From Francisella adeliensis (lineage in GTDB: Bacteria; Pseudomonadota; Gammaproteobacteria; Francisellales; Francisellaceae), in assembly GCF_003290445.1 (NCBI RefSeq), contig NZ_CP021781.1, forward strand, positions 248,001 to 312,000: 64,000 bases of DNA, written 5' to 3'. Every line of letters begins with the position of its first letter. Within the stretch, counting starts at the first letter, position 1. This document shows positions 8,214-17,619 of this stretch, one piece after another. Made by a program: the position numbers and the translations under genes. Below the pieces are notes generated by a model that did not search any database, had not been told where the DNA came from, and saw only the letters and a list, made by a program, of their open reading frames with translations.

Positions 8214-10496
8214 ATGCTTAAAAAAATTGTAATAGCTCTAGGAACTTCTAGTTTGTTGTTTGCTTCTAGTGGAATAGCAGGTGAAAAAACTAATCCAACA
8301 GGTGAAACTAAAGCACCATCAGCTAGCCAAAATACTACGCCGCAGCTGAATTTATCACCACTGCGTAATTTAAATACAGTTGATAGTCCTATGGGTAGTG
8401 ACTATAGTTATCGTGAAGCGTTTAAAAAAGTTAATATTGATGAATTAAAAGCGGATATGAAAGAGCTTCTTACAAAGTCTCAAGACTGGTGGCCAGCAGA
8501 TTTCGGTAATTATGCTCCTTTCTTTGTTAGACTATCATGGCATGACGCAGGGACTTATAGAGTATCTGATGGTCGTGGAGGAGCTAACCGTGGCCAACAA
8601 AGGTTCTCTCCATTAAACAGCTGGCCAGATAATGTAAACCTTGATAAAGCCCGTCAACTTTTATGGCCAATTAAACAAAAATACGGTGATGCTGTTTCAT
8701 GGTCTGATTTGATTGTGCTAGCAGGTACGGTATCTTTAGAGTCTATGGGTATGGAGCCAATTGGTTTTGCATTTGGTAGAGAAGATGATTGGCAAGGTGA
8801 TGATACTGATTGGGGTGTTTCTCCAGAAGTACTATCTAGTAATGTTAAAAATGGTAAGCTTATAAAACCTTTCTCCGCTACAGAAATGGGTTTAATTTAT
8901 GTAAACCCAGAGGGCCCAGATGGTATCCCTGATAAGAAAAAAGCTGGTAGTGCAATCCGTCAAGCCTTTAGTGGTATGGGAATGAATGATAAGGAAACAG
9001 TTGCTTTGATAGCAGGTGGTCACGCATTTGGTAAAACTCATGGAGCAGTGCCAAAAGAAGATCTTCAGAAAGATATTGGTCCAGCACCTGATAAAGCCCC
9101 AATTGAACAGCAAGGATTAGGTTGGCATAATAGTTATGGTAGTGGTAACGCTGATGATACTATGGGTAGTGGTCTTGAAGGTTCATGGACATCTACACCA
9201 ACTCACTGGAATTCAACTTTCTTAGATAACTTATATAATCTAGATTGGAAGAAAACATTATCTCCAGCAGGAGCTCATCAGTGGACTCCAACAAACTCAA
9301 AAGAGAGTGATATGGTTCCTGATGCACATAAGCCAGGTGTAAAACATAAACCTATGATGTTTACAACTGATTTGGCTCTTAGAGAAGATCCTAAGTTTAA
9401 TAAATATGCTGAAGAGTTCCATAAAAACCCTAAAGAATTTAAGAAAGAATTTGCTAAAGCATGGTTCAAGCTGACTCATAGAGATATGGGACCAGCTTCA
9501 AGATATATGGGGTCATGGGTTCCTAAGCAAACATTTGCATGGCAAGATCCTGTACCTAAGGCTGATTATAAGCAAGTATCTAAAAAGGACATTTCACAGC
9601 TTGAAGAAATGGTTGCTAAATCTGGACTATCTAGACAACAACTTATTAAAACTGCTTGGGCTTCTGCGTCAACGTATCGTAAAACTGACTACAGAGGTGG
9701 TACTAACGGTGCAAGAATTGCATTAGCTCCAGAAAAAGATTGGGCTATGAATGAGCCAAAAAATCTTGAATTAGTATTGACTAAATTAAAAGAAATTCAA
9801 ACTAAGTTTAACAAAAGTAAAACTGATGGAACTAAAGTTTCATTAGCAGACTTAATTGTTTTGGCTGGTAATATGAGTGTAGAAGAAGCGGCTAATGAAG
9901 CTGGCTTTAATATTGAGATTCCATTTGTACCAGGTAGAACAGATGCGACTCAAAAACAAACTGATGTTAAATCTATTAATTACTTAAAAACTAAATCAGA
10001 TGGTTTTGTAAACTATACAGATGGTAGTGTAAGTCCAAACAAACTTCCACAAGCATTAGTTGAAAAAGCGAGTATGTTAGATTTAAATGTCCCAGAAATG
10101 ACAGTTTTAGTTGGCGGTATGAGAGCATTAGATACTAACTATAAAGATTCTCAAGATGGTGTGTTTACATCAAAAGCAGGACAGCTTAACAACTCATTCT
10201 TTGTAAACTTACTTGATATGTCTACAAAGTGGGAAAAATCTGATAAACCAGGTGAGTATGTTGGTCTTAGTAGAAAAACTGGTGATGCTAGATGGACAGC
10301 TTCTTCTGTTGACTTAATCTTTGGATCTAACTCTGAACTTAAAGCTGTGGCTCAAGTTTATGCAGAAAAAGGCAATGAGCAGAAGTTTGTAAATGACTTT
10401 GCTAAGGCTTGGCATAAAGTTATGATGAACGGTAGATTTGATGTTCAAAACAATCCTACTTCTAAAAAAACAACTTATGATAATGTTATTATCTAA
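8214..10496 (+). CDS. katG: KatG, exported catalase-peroxidase
   Basis: Bifunctional haem enzyme that destroys hydrogen peroxide. I start at the ATG at 8214 ([20 protein letters not shown]), preceded by AAAGGA at 8201, because it yields a clean Sec signal peptide; the frame could open at 8163 but that would bury the signal. The 760-residue product has the N-terminal active site [13 protein letters not shown] with distal Arg, Trp and His, the adduct Tyr in [11 protein letters not shown], the adduct Met in [12 protein letters not shown], and the proximal His in [13 protein letters not shown] degenerate second peroxidase domain follows, as in all KatG. A periplasmic or secreted KatG is a known Francisella trait and protects against host oxidative burst. 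Confidence 0.97.
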   Translation: MLKKIVIALGTSSLLFASSGIAGEKTNPTGETKAPSASQNTTPQLNLSPLRNLNTVDSPMGSDYSYREAFKKVNIDELKADMKELLTKSQDWWPADFGNYAPFFVRLSWHDAGTYRVSDGRGGANRGQQRFSPLNSWPDNVNLDKARQLLWPIKQKYGDAVSWSDLIVLAGTVSLESMGMEPIGFAFGREDDWQGDDTDWGVSPEVLSSNVKNGKLIKPFSATEMGLIYVNPEGPDGIPDKKKAGSAIRQAFSGMGMNDKETVALIAGGHAFGKTHGAVPKEDLQKDIGPAPDKAPIEQQGLGWHNSYGSGNADDTMGSGLEGSWTSTPTHWNSTFLDNLYNLDWKKTLSPAGAHQWTPTNSKESDMVPDAHKPGVKHKPMMFTTDLALREDPKFNKYAEEFHKNPKEFKKEFAKAWFKLTHRDMGPASRYMGSWVPKQTFAWQDPVPKADYKQVSKKDISQLEEMVAKSGLSRQQLIKTAWASASTYRKTDYRGGTNGARIALAPEKDWAMNEPKNLELVLTKLKEIQTKFNKSKTDGTKVSLADLIVLAGNMSVEEAANEAGFNIEIPFVPGRTDATQKQTDVKSINYLKTKSDGFVNYTDGSVSPNKLPQALVEKASMLDLNVPEMTVLVGGMRALDTNYKDSQDGVFTSKAGQLNNSFFVNLLDMSTKWEKSDKPGEYVGLSRKTGDARWTASSVDLIFGSNSELKAVAQVYAEKGNEQKFVNDFAKAWHKVMMNGRFDVQNNPTSKKTTYDNVII

Positions 10497-10527
10497 TCGC
10501 TAAGATATCTTTAAAAATATTCTTTAA

Positions 10528-11011
10528 TTATCCAACTTTAGCAATTACTTTATTGTTAGACCATGTGAGATTGATTTTCTATATTGATCAGTATCAAGTT
10601 TAAGGACTTGTTCTGGTATTCGTTCAAGACTTTGTCTGCTTTCATCACTAGTATTATAGATGCGAATCTCTGCTAGATCATCATTTTGTCACTATTTATC
10701 ATGAACTCATGAGAGTTTTTAGGTGAGTTAACTCTTCTAACAACAACGGCTATTTTCCTGAAAGGTAGGTCGATACATTTACCATCCGTAGATTCTTTTG
10801 AGTATGGCTATTAGAGTCGATAGAAGACATACTGTCAAGATCACCTACATCCCAACAATCATTGCCTATTTCTTCAGTGTATAGGGTATTGTTTGATTCA
10901 TTCGAGATTTTTACTCTGAACTCATTTTATTATCAGTAGTTTCTTGGTCACTATTAGCATAACATGTACGCCTAATAGACTAATTAGTAGACTTGTATAT
11001 AGCTTTTTCAT
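10528..11011 (-). pseudogene. Decayed gene for a secreted protein
   Basis: On the minus strand an ATG at 11011 opens a signal-peptide-like MKKLYTSLLISLLGVHVM and then breaks. Successive frames continue a coherent protein: ISNESNNTLYTEEIGNDCWD, then ESTDGKCIDLPFRKIAVVVR, then DDLAEIRIYNTSDESRQSLE, and finally INLTWSNNKVIAKVG before TAA at 10530-10528. At least four frameshifts separate them. The ends look like a small exported beta-strand protein. I know no named family for it. It accounts for most of the 607 bases between katG and the DUF423 gene. Confidence 0.65.
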
Positions 11012-11103
11012 AAAATATGATCCTAAAATAAATGCAGAGAATTAATTATAGTTTTAACTTTTTTTAAAAGGTATAGTAGGAATGGATATGTTTTTTTAAG
11101 AAT

Positions 11104-11493
11104 TTAATGCTTTTTCCTTTGGAGTGTTAGCATTCCCATTACAATCAAACAGCCCCATCCTAACATAAGAGTGGTTCCTCCAATTGGAGCTAATCTTAAC
11201 GCTTGAGATAGGTTAAATATTACGAAGCAATATATACTAAAACTAAACATCAAAGTACCCAGGATAAATAGTATAGAGCTAAGTTTAAGAAAAATGCTAT
11301 TTGTTATATTATGAGTTGTAAGTGAAATTAGCCCTATAATACTTATTAGTATTGCATAAAGCTGATTATAACGAATAGCTGTCATTAGCATATCAAAGTG
11401 TTCACTAGAAATATGTGTTTTTAATCCATGCTCAGCGTAAGCACCTATTGCTACAGATATAAAGCCAAATATAGCTCCGATAATTAAAGTCAT
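11104..11493 (-). CDS. DUF423 (YgdD-type) small membrane protein
   Basis: The 129-residue protein has four hydrophobic segments and the DUF423 pattern GFISVAIGAYAEHGLK near the N-terminus, MTAIRYNQLYA in the first third, and APIGGTTLMLGWG near the C-terminus. The biochemical role of DUF423 proteins is unknown. Its ATG overlaps the stop of the upstream DCC-esterase gene by one base, with AAAGGAGAG as ribosome site inside that gene's end, so the two are translationally linked. Confidence 0.85.
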   Translation of the reverse strand: MTLIIGAIFGFISVAIGAYAEHGLKTHISSEHFDMLMTAIRYNQLYAILISIIGLISLTTHNITNSIFLKLSSILFILGTLMFSFSIYCFVIFNLSQALRLAPIGGTTLMLGWGCLIVMGMLTLQRKKH

Positions 11494-12821
11494 TACTTCT
11501 CTCCTTTGTTTTGTAAAAAAGATTTAACTTGAAGTATTATGTCATTGCACGCTATTTTTGCTTCATTAACTTTAGTATATAAATCAAAAAAACCATGTAT
11601 TAAACCTTCATAACACTTATACTCTACATTAGCATTAGATCTGGATAGTAAATTAAAATATAACCTACCATCATCTCTTAATACATCTAATTCTGTTGTA
11701 AATATTAATGCTGGAGCCAAATTCTCAAAATTTGTTCCCCGAACTGGTAAAGCATATGGATCTTGTATATCACTTATATTACTAAGATATTGTTTCCAAA
11801 ACCACTCCATTGTATCTCTCGTTAAAATATAGCCAGATGAATAATTACTATATGATTCTGTAGAATAGTTAATATCTAGCATAGGACTAATTATAATCTG
11901 ACAAGCCAATGTAAACTTATTTCTATCTCTTGCCATCATAGCAACAACTGCCGCAAGATTACCTCCACAACTTTCTCCCCAAACACCTATTTTTGATGAG
12001 TCAATATTAAGTTCCTTACTATGACTAAAAACCCAACTTGTAGCTAAAAAACAATCTTCTGGTGCTGCTGGAAAAGGATGTTCCGGAGCTAATCTATAGT
12101 CCACAGCTATAACCATACAGCCAACTTCACTAGCGATACGTCGGCATGTTTGATCATAAATATCCATATTATCTCTTATTACAAAGCCACCTCCATGAAA
12201 ATACATTAATGCTGGCAGTTGATTATTCAGTGATGGGTAATATAACCTTACTTTAATGCTTCTAGCATGTGTATTTACAATTTTAGCTGCTACCACCTTT
12301 GCCATTAAAATAGACTCTTCTTTTGGTTTTTTATAAAATGCTTCATTGAAAGCATGCCTTAACCCTTTGGGAGAAAAAGAAGAATAATTAGGGAATCCTG
12401 AAGAATTATAGTTATCTATTATGTTTTGCATCTCTTTTGAAATAGTCATTTTTTCTCCTTTGTTTGGTGTTATCTCACAATAACTTAACCTTTTAAATCT
12501 CCAGCTTGCAAAAGCTTTGTAGGCCAGATTTGTGATTTGTTTGATTATTGGTAATGAAACTATTACTGCGAATAACTTCCAAAATTTTAATTGTTGCCAT
12601 ATCAAAATAAATGAATCTAAGCCAATAAATAAGTTACCTTCATTATCTCTAGTATGTAAAAGCTTTAGAGTGTCATTATATTCAAGATTTTCATTTACTA
12701 AAGTATCTGTAGATGTTGTTATATCTATCCATTCAAATATATTTTCAGGGGCTACTCTTTTGTAGTATCTAATTTCTTTTGAGCAGAGACCACATTTTCC
12801 ATCATAAAAAACTTTTATCAT
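11493..12821 (-). CDS. DCC-domain (DUF393) protein fused to an HSL-family esterase
   Basis: One 442-residue frame joins two domains. Residues 1-115 are a DCC/DUF393 thioredoxin-like domain with FYDGKCGLCSKEIRYYK (the DGxCxxC motif). From about residue 125 an alpha/beta hydrolase of the hormone-sensitive-lipase group follows: oxyanion motif YFHGGGFV, VDYRLAPEHPFPAAPEDC, nucleophile elbow GESCGG, Asp in the TELDVLRDD region, and catalytic His in GLIHGFFD. The elbow here is GESCGG rather than the usual GDSAGG. Met125 (12449) is preceded by AAAGGAG at ideal spacing, so the esterase may also be made alone (11493-12449, 318 residues). Natural substrate unknown; probably short-chain esters. Confidence 0.82.
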   Translation of the reverse strand: MIKVFYDGKCGLCSKEIRYYKRVAPENIFEWIDITTSTDTLVNENLEYNDTLKLLHTRDNEGNLFIGLDSFILIWQQLKFWKLFAVIVSLPIIKQITNLAYKAFASWRFKRLSYCEITPNKGEKMTISKEMQNIIDNYNSSGFPNYSSFSPKGLRHAFNEAFYKKPKEESILMAKVVAAKIVNTHARSIKVRLYYPSLNNQLPALMYFHGGGFVIRDNMDIYDQTCRRIASEVGCMVIAVDYRLAPEHPFPAAPEDCFLATSWVFSHSKELNIDSSKIGVWGESCGGNLAAVVAMMARDRNKFTLACQIIISPMLDINYSTESYSNYSSGYILTRDTMEWFWKQYLSNISDIQDPYALPVRGTNFENLAPALIFTTELDVLRDDGRLYFNLLSRSNANVEYKCYEGLIHGFFDLYTKVNEAKIACNDIILQVKSFLQNKGEK

Positions 12822-12923
12822 TATGATATGTTTTTGTTTTTATATAATGATTAATTGTAGTAGATATTGTGAAAAAACTATAGAAACTTTGAGATTATAA
12901 AAACTAAGATTATTTTGTAATAG

Positions 12924-14930
12924 TTATTTTATACCACTATGTCTTAGTAAAGCATCCTCATTAGGTTTGCGACCCATAAAGCCGACAAAATTATCCATAG
13001 CATCTCGAGATGAACCTTTTGAAATAATATTTTCAAGCAAATCACTGCCTACACAATCACTTAAAACACCTTCATTTTCAAAGCGAGAAAACACATCAGA
13101 AGATAGAATTTCTGCCCATTTATAACTATAGTATCCTGCAGCATAGCCACCAGCAAAAATGTGTGAAAATCCGTTTTGGAATTTGTTATAGCTAGGAGCT
13201 TTCATAAGGTTTGCAGACTCTCTAACTTTATTAAGTTCGGCTTGTACCTCAGTAACAGTTGTAGCTTTATTATAATGAATATTGATATCAAAAAGTGCAA
13301 ACTCAAGTTGGCGAACCATTGCCATTGCTGATTGGAAATGTCTTGTACCTATTAGTTTATCTATTTGCTGAGTTGTAAGAGCTTTACCATCACGAGAGCC
13401 TGACATTAAGTCTAAACCTTCTTTGCACCAACAAAAGTTTTCCATAAATTGACTTGGTAGCTCGACAGCGTCCCACTCAACACCATTTGTACCAGATATA
13501 GATGGGATGCTAACTTTTGATAATATGTGGTGTAGAGCATGACCAAATTCATGAAATAGCGTTACTACATCATTATGCGTAAGGTTTGCACCATCTTTTG
13601 AAGGTGGCATAAAGTTACAGTTTACATAGGCAACAGGCATTTGCTGTGAGCCATCAGACTTTATGAAAGCAGTACGAGAGCCATCCATCCAAGCACCACC
13701 ACGCTTGTTATCACGAGCGAAATAATCACAAATAATAGTGCCAACATATTCTCCAGAACGATAAAACTCAAGTGTACGCTGTTCTGCTAAGTATTTTTTA
13801 TAGTCGGTGTTTTCTCTTACTTCAAGTCCATATATTTTACCTAAAATATTAAATAAACCCTGTTGTACTTTTTCTAGTGGAAAGTACTCGCGTAACTCTT
13901 CGTCGGTAAAATCATATTTTGCTTTTTTAAGTTTCTCTGAGTAGTAGCCGGTATCCCATGGTTTTAAGTCATTAGTAAGACCACTATCTTCAGCAAATTT
14001 GCGTAATGCTTCTAGTTCATGTTTTGCTTGAGATTTTGATTTTTCTAATAGATTGTTTAGTAGTTCTAAAACTTGCTTAGGAGTTTCAGCCATCTTCGTA
14101 TAAAGTGAGTAGTCAGCGTAACTATCAAATCCAAGGATTTGAGTTTTTTCTATTCGCAGCTTGAGGATTTTCTCGATATTATCATCATTGTTAAAACTTT
14201 TGTTTTCAGCTTCAGCAGAAGCTTTAGTACAAAATGCTTTATAAAAAGTTTCTCTTAGCTTTCTGTTATCAGCTTGCTGCATAACTGCTAGATATGTTGG
14301 TATATCTATTCCTAAAGCATATTTACCTTTAGATTCTTTTTGTTTTGCTTTTTCAATTGCTGCAGAGATAGTATTTTCAGGTAACCCTTTAAGTTCAGCT
14401 TCATTATCTGTTTCGTAAACCCAGCTCATAGTTGCATCTAAAACATTATTTTCAAAACTAGTTGTTAGTTTTGCTAATTCTTGAGATATTTCTTGTAGTC
14501 GTTTTCTCTTTGACTCTTCAAGGTCTACTCCTGATGCCTCAAAACCTTTTATAGCTTTCTTGACAGTCTGAGCTTGTTCAGGGTTTAAATCTTGCTTTTG
14601 TACTTGTTTATAGGCGTTAAAGAGACCTTTATTTTGACCAACTTTTGTATAAAATTCTGTAAGCTTAGATATTGCATACTCATATCCATCACGTAATTCT
14701 GGAGTATTACAAACGGCATTTAAATGAGATATTGTTGAGCATATTTGTGTGATTTTTTCATCATCTTCTTCCAGCTTAAGTAAGTCTATCCATGATATCT
14801 GTTGTTGTTTTAGCGTATTGTCGAGGTTAGTTTGAGCTGTTGTAAGACTTTCATCAATTGCTGTTTTTATCTCATCAGCATTAAAATTAGCGAGGTTAGG
14901 TAGATCAGAATAAGTTAGTAATGAGTTCAT
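12924..14930 (-). CDS. prlC: Oligopeptidase A (M3 family zinc metallopeptidase)
   Basis: A 668-residue cytoplasmic zinc peptidase that degrades short peptides, including cleaved signal peptides. The catalytic motif LFHEFGHALHH (HExxH) lies near residue 460, with the downstream Glu in the SQFMENFCW helix and a C-terminal M3 segment GGYAAGYYSYKWAE that is diagnostic for the family. I start at ATG 14930 (MNSLLTYSDLPN) because GGAG is correctly spaced before it; the upstream ATG at 14975 has no ribosome site. It stands alone, divergent from the Mth938-like gene. Confidence 0.93.
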   Translation of the reverse strand: MNSLLTYSDLPNLANFNADEIKTAIDESLTTAQTNLDNTLKQQQISWIDLLKLEEDDEKITQICSTISHLNAVCNTPELRDGYEYAISKLTEFYTKVGQNKGLFNAYKQVQKQDLNPEQAQTVKKAIKGFEASGVDLEESKRKRLQEISQELAKLTTSFENNVLDATMSWVYETDNEAELKGLPENTISAAIEKAKQKESKGKYALGIDIPTYLAVMQQADNRKLRETFYKAFCTKASAEAENKSFNNDDNIEKILKLRIEKTQILGFDSYADYSLYTKMAETPKQVLELLNNLLEKSKSQAKHELEALRKFAEDSGLTNDLKPWDTGYYSEKLKKAKYDFTDEELREYFPLEKVQQGLFNILGKIYGLEVRENTDYKKYLAEQRTLEFYRSGEYVGTIICDYFARDNKRGGAWMDGSRTAFIKSDGSQQMPVAYVNCNFMPPSKDGANLTHNDVVTLFHEFGHALHHILSKVSIPSISGTNGVEWDAVELPSQFMENFCWCKEGLDLMSGSRDGKALTTQQIDKLIGTRHFQSAMAMVRQLEFALFDINIHYNKATTVTEVQAELNKVRESANLMKAPSYNKFQNGFSHIFAGGYAAGYYSYKWAEILSSDVFSRFENEGVLSDCVGSDLLENIISKGSSRDAMDNFVGFMGRKPNEDALLRHSGIK

Positions 14931-15001
14931 GTTTTCTCCGAACTGGTTTAGATATATAATATTATATAAGTTCAAATATCAGTTATATCAAGGTTTATTT
15001 T

Positions 15002-15373
15002 ATGATGAGTTTACAAGAAGAAAGAAATGATGCGGAGCTTTATTTTATAGAATATAAGCCTGGTAATATAAAGTTAAATGTAGGGAGTTATAGTCAAGCA
15101 GTAATAGTATCGTTACAAAAGGTAGTCAAATATGATAATAATATAATCAAGCTTAATGACATAAATAGCGATCATCTTGATATATTACTCAAAGATAGTC
15201 CTGAGGTTATATTGATTGGTACAGGCTCAAAACAAGAACTTCCAATTATCGATATCATAGCTAAATTAGCAAATGCTGGCAAAAGTGTAGATTTTATGGC
15301 AAGTGAGAAGGCTTGCAAAACCTATAACCTTTTAGTAAATGAGGGAAGAAATGTAGGCTGTATCATAATTTGA
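15002..15373 (+). CDS. Mth938-fold (DUF498/NDUFAF3-like) protein
   Basis: The 123-residue protein has the Mth938 core: an early YKPGNIKLN-type strand, LLKDSPEVILIGTGSKQELP in the middle and a C-terminal helix-strand MASEKACKTYNLLVNEGRNVG. Bacterial members have no assigned reaction; the human relatives NDUFAF3 and AAMDC act in complex I assembly and metabolism. Start could be 15002 or the adjacent ATG at 15005. It is monocistronic or leads into lpnA 84 bases on. Confidence 0.85.
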   Translation: MMSLQEERNDAELYFIEYKPGNIKLNVGSYSQAVIVSLQKVVKYDNNIIKLNDINSDHLDILLKDSPEVILIGTGSKQELPIIDIIAKLANAGKSVDFMASEKACKTYNLLVNEGRNVGCIII

Positions 15374-15457
15374 TGTAGAACGGTTTATTTGTATGGCAAT
15401 AGTGCTATAATGCAATTGAATACTAAAATTTTTTTAATCATAAGAATGGAGAATGCT

Positions 15458-15916
15458 ATGAAAAATATAATTAAATTTGGAGCTATTACGATGACGGTTG
15501 CAGCTTTAGCAAGCTGCTCAACATTTGGCTTTGGAGATGATTCTAAATCAGCAAATACTAGTGATTCAGCTAATGATACTCAAACAGTACAAGTAAACCC
15601 AGATGCTGTAAGTGCAGATTCTTCAACTCCAGTATCTAAGATTAGTTTAAAGCAGGATGGTGACCAACTTAAGGCGACTATTTATACAACGTATAATAAC
15701 AATCCAAATGGTAGTGTAAAACTTCAGTGGAAAGCACCTGAAGGCACTAAATGCTACGACACTAGCTTCCCAATCACTAAATATGGTGAGAAAAATGATA
15801 TGACTTGGGCTACTGTTCAAGTTAAGCAAGGCAAAAATGAATGTAAAGGTGATTGGACTGCAAATGTTGAGTTTGATGGAGACATTATCGCAACGGATAC
15901 ATTGAACGTTAACTAA
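15458..15916 (+). CDS. lpnA: LpnA / Tul4, 17-kDa lipoprotein
   Basis: The 152-residue product starts MKNIIKFGAITMTVAALASC with lipobox LASC, and its core (TIYTTYNNNPNGSVKLQW, KCYDTSFPITKYGEKNDMTW, CKGDWTANVEF) matches the Francisella Tul4/LpnA lipoprotein, a dominant T-cell and antibody antigen and TLR2 ligand of the outer membrane. ATGGAG at 15446-15451 fixes the start at 15458; the longer frame from 15389 lacks a signal. A paralogue, lpnB, lies 1.2 kb downstream with two coiled-coil lipoproteins between them. Confidence 0.93.
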   Translation: MKNIIKFGAITMTVAALASCSTFGFGDDSKSANTSDSANDTQTVQVNPDAVSADSSTPVSKISLKQDGDQLKATIYTTYNNNPNGSVKLQWKAPEGTKCYDTSFPITKYGEKNDMTWATVQVKQGKNECKGDWTANVEFDGDIIATDTLNVN

Positions 15917-15949
15917 TCTACATTTATATAAAAAATAAAAAGGGTTTCT

Positions 15950-16426
15950 ATGAAAAAAATAGGATTATTCGTTGTTTGTATATCTTTAAGTATTATGCTG
16001 AGTTCTTGTGTGACAAGTACACAAGATAAGATTAATGATCTACAGCTTACTCAAAAACAATTGCAAAATAAAGCATCTGAAAGTCTTGCTAATATCCAGG
16101 CACTTAAAGATAAGGTTGTTAAATATAGAGCAGAAGCTGATGAACTACAGAAAAAATCTGACAAAATGGATAAAGATATATCTGATCTGAAAGTTGCGTA
16201 TGGACAATTTGAAGATCCAAATAATGATAGTGCCATAGCTGTAAATAGTGAGCTTGTATCTAAAATGAAACAAAAGGTCGATATTGATGAAAAAATTAAT
16301 AAATATCGATCTCAAGCAAACACATTTGCCTCACAGATAACTCAGCTAAAAGCAACATCTCAAACTCAAGCTAGTCAAGCCTCAAAAATATCATCACAAA
16401 TAGCACAACTTAGCTCTAAAAAGTAA
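15950..16426 (+). CDS. Coiled-coil lipoprotein
   Basis: A 158-residue protein with a lipoprotein signal ending LSSC (Cys20) and an almost wholly alpha-helical, Gln/Lys/Ser-rich mature part with heptad patterns from about residue 25 to 155 (DLQLTQKQLQNKASESLANI, ALKDKVVKYRAEADELQKK). It resembles Lpp- or YgdR-like helical lipoproteins only in general character; function unknown. An AAAAGGG ribosome site precedes it. It is cotranscribed in likelihood with lpnA (33 bases upstream) and the next coiled-coil lipoprotein. Confidence 0.82.
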   Translation: MKKIGLFVVCISLSIMLSSCVTSTQDKINDLQLTQKQLQNKASESLANIQALKDKVVKYRAEADELQKKSDKMDKDISDLKVAYGQFEDPNNDSAIAVNSELVSKMKQKVDIDEKINKYRSQANTFASQITQLKATSQTQASQASKISSQIAQLSSKK

Positions 16427-16493
16427 ATAGTTGTTTTACTTATTAGCACATGATGATAGAATTTCTACTAAGATTATAAGTGTTTATAGCGTT

Positions 16494-17048
16494 ATGACTA
16501 AACTACAAAAAATATTTGTTTCTTTAGGTTGTATTTCAGTGATGTTGATAGCTGGTTGTGCTACAGATTCAGTTGAAAAACTTGCTAAACTAGAGAAAAC
16601 TCAGCAGCAGACACAACAAGAATTGTTGGATGCAAAAAAGCAGCTTGAAGAGGCTAATTTAAAAGTCCAAAGATATAATGAGCTAACTGATAAATATGAA
16701 AAATTAATTAAAGAGCAGACAACTAATTTAAAAGAATTAGAAGAGGAGTATATCTTATTAAAAAATAAAAAAGACTCTAGTAAACAAGCAGTAAAAAGTA
16801 AACTTATGGAGTCTGCTCAGAAATCCGTTGTCTTACAAAGAAGACTGAAAAGATACTCATCAAAAATAGATACATATGAGAAAAAATCAGAGAAGTTAGA
16901 AGAAAAAGTAAAAGCAACAGAAGTTTCTGTAAAAGAAACAAGTAATGAAATCAGCAAGATAAAGAAAGAAATCGTAAAAGCTACTTTTGAAGAAAATCAA
17001 AGAGAAGTTAAAGAGGTTAAGGCTAAGGTTTCTGGTACCTTAGATTAA
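16494..17048 (+). CDS. Second coiled-coil lipoprotein
   Basis: Starting at ATG 16494 the 184-residue product has a signal with lipobox IAGC (MTKLQKIFVSLGCISVMLIAGC) and a long charged coiled coil from residue 30 onward (AKLEKTQQQTQQELLDAKK, KLEEKVKATEVSVKETSNE). The frame could begin at 16431, but that would precede the signal with 21 unrelated residues. Composition and position suggest a partner or relative of the coiled-coil lipoprotein immediately upstream, although direct sequence similarity is slight. No strong ribosome site is visible. Function unknown. Confidence 0.78.
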   Translation: MTKLQKIFVSLGCISVMLIAGCATDSVEKLAKLEKTQQQTQQELLDAKKQLEEANLKVQRYNELTDKYEKLIKEQTTNLKELEEEYILLKNKKDSSKQAVKSKLMESAQKSVVLQRRLKRYSSKIDTYEKKSEKLEEKVKATEVSVKETSNEISKIKKEIVKATFEENQREVKEVKAKVSGTLD

Positions 17049-17084
17049 TACAAAAACATAATAATAAACAGGTAATTAAATTAA

Positions 17085-17552
17085 ATGAAGAAAATACTTT
17101 TAATGTCGCTATCAGCATTAGCTTTAAGTAGTTGTAGTTCATATCATGCATTTATGGATAAGATGTACAGCTCGGATGAATCTATATCTATAAACCCTGA
17201 TGATACTCTTGAAAATCCAGATCAAGATGGTGAAAATGTTACAACTGTTAACCCTTCTGCCACTCTTAAGATAGTTTATGTTGCGAAAACAAATGAAATA
17301 GATGCTAATATAATAACAAACTGGAATGATGCACCACAAGGTTCAATTTATTTGACCTGGACAGCACCTAAAGAAAGTAATTGCTATAGTACTTCTTTCC
17401 CGATAACTAAATATAAAGAAGACCAAGATTACACTAAAGACAGTCAAAGTGTGATGGCTGATGATATAGTTTGTAAGGGTAAGTGGTCTGTTTCACTTGT
17501 AAATAAATCAGATAATTCGGTCTTAGCTAAAAAGACCATCAATATAGAATAA
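17085..17552 (+). CDS. lpnB: LpnB, paralogue of the LpnA/Tul4 lipoprotein
   Basis: The 155-residue lipoprotein (signal MKKILLMSLSALALSSC) shares with LpnA the frame GS(I/V)xLxWxAP, CYxTSFPITKY and CxGxW, plus the same length and a closing Ile/Leu-Asn-Ile/Val strand, so the two arose by duplication. The mature N-terminal 40 residues differ. Outer-membrane lipoprotein of unknown function. A candidate terminator follows at 17577-17601, before the PglA-like gene. Confidence 0.88.
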   Translation: MKKILLMSLSALALSSCSSYHAFMDKMYSSDESISINPDDTLENPDQDGENVTTVNPSATLKIVYVAKTNEIDANIITNWNDAPQGSIYLTWTAPKESNCYSTSFPITKYKEDQDYTKDSQSVMADDIVCKGKWSVSLVNKSDNSVLAKKTINIE

Positions 17553-17576
17553 TCTTTCTTAAAGATTTTATAAGAT

Positions 17577-17601
17577 AATTTTGCTAAACTATAGCAAAAT
17601 T
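17577..17601 (+). terminator. Perfect inverted repeat after lpnB
   Basis: AATTTTGCT (17577-17585) and AGCAAAATT (17593-17601) form a 9-base-pair stem with a 7-base loop, 25 bases after lpnB. It is AT-rich with no clean T-run, so termination is probable but not certain; it also overlaps the leader of the next gene, whose ATG is at 17620. Confidence 0.5.
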
Positions 17602-17619
17602 ATTCATAATCAAAAATTA

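Noticed and set aside
15389-15457. Longer LpnA N-terminus
   Set aside because: The lipoprotein signal and ribosome site both place the start at 15458.
16494-17048. Tail-fibre or phage origin for the coiled-coil lipoproteins
   Set aside because: Both have clean lipoprotein signals and sit in a lipoprotein cluster without phage genes.
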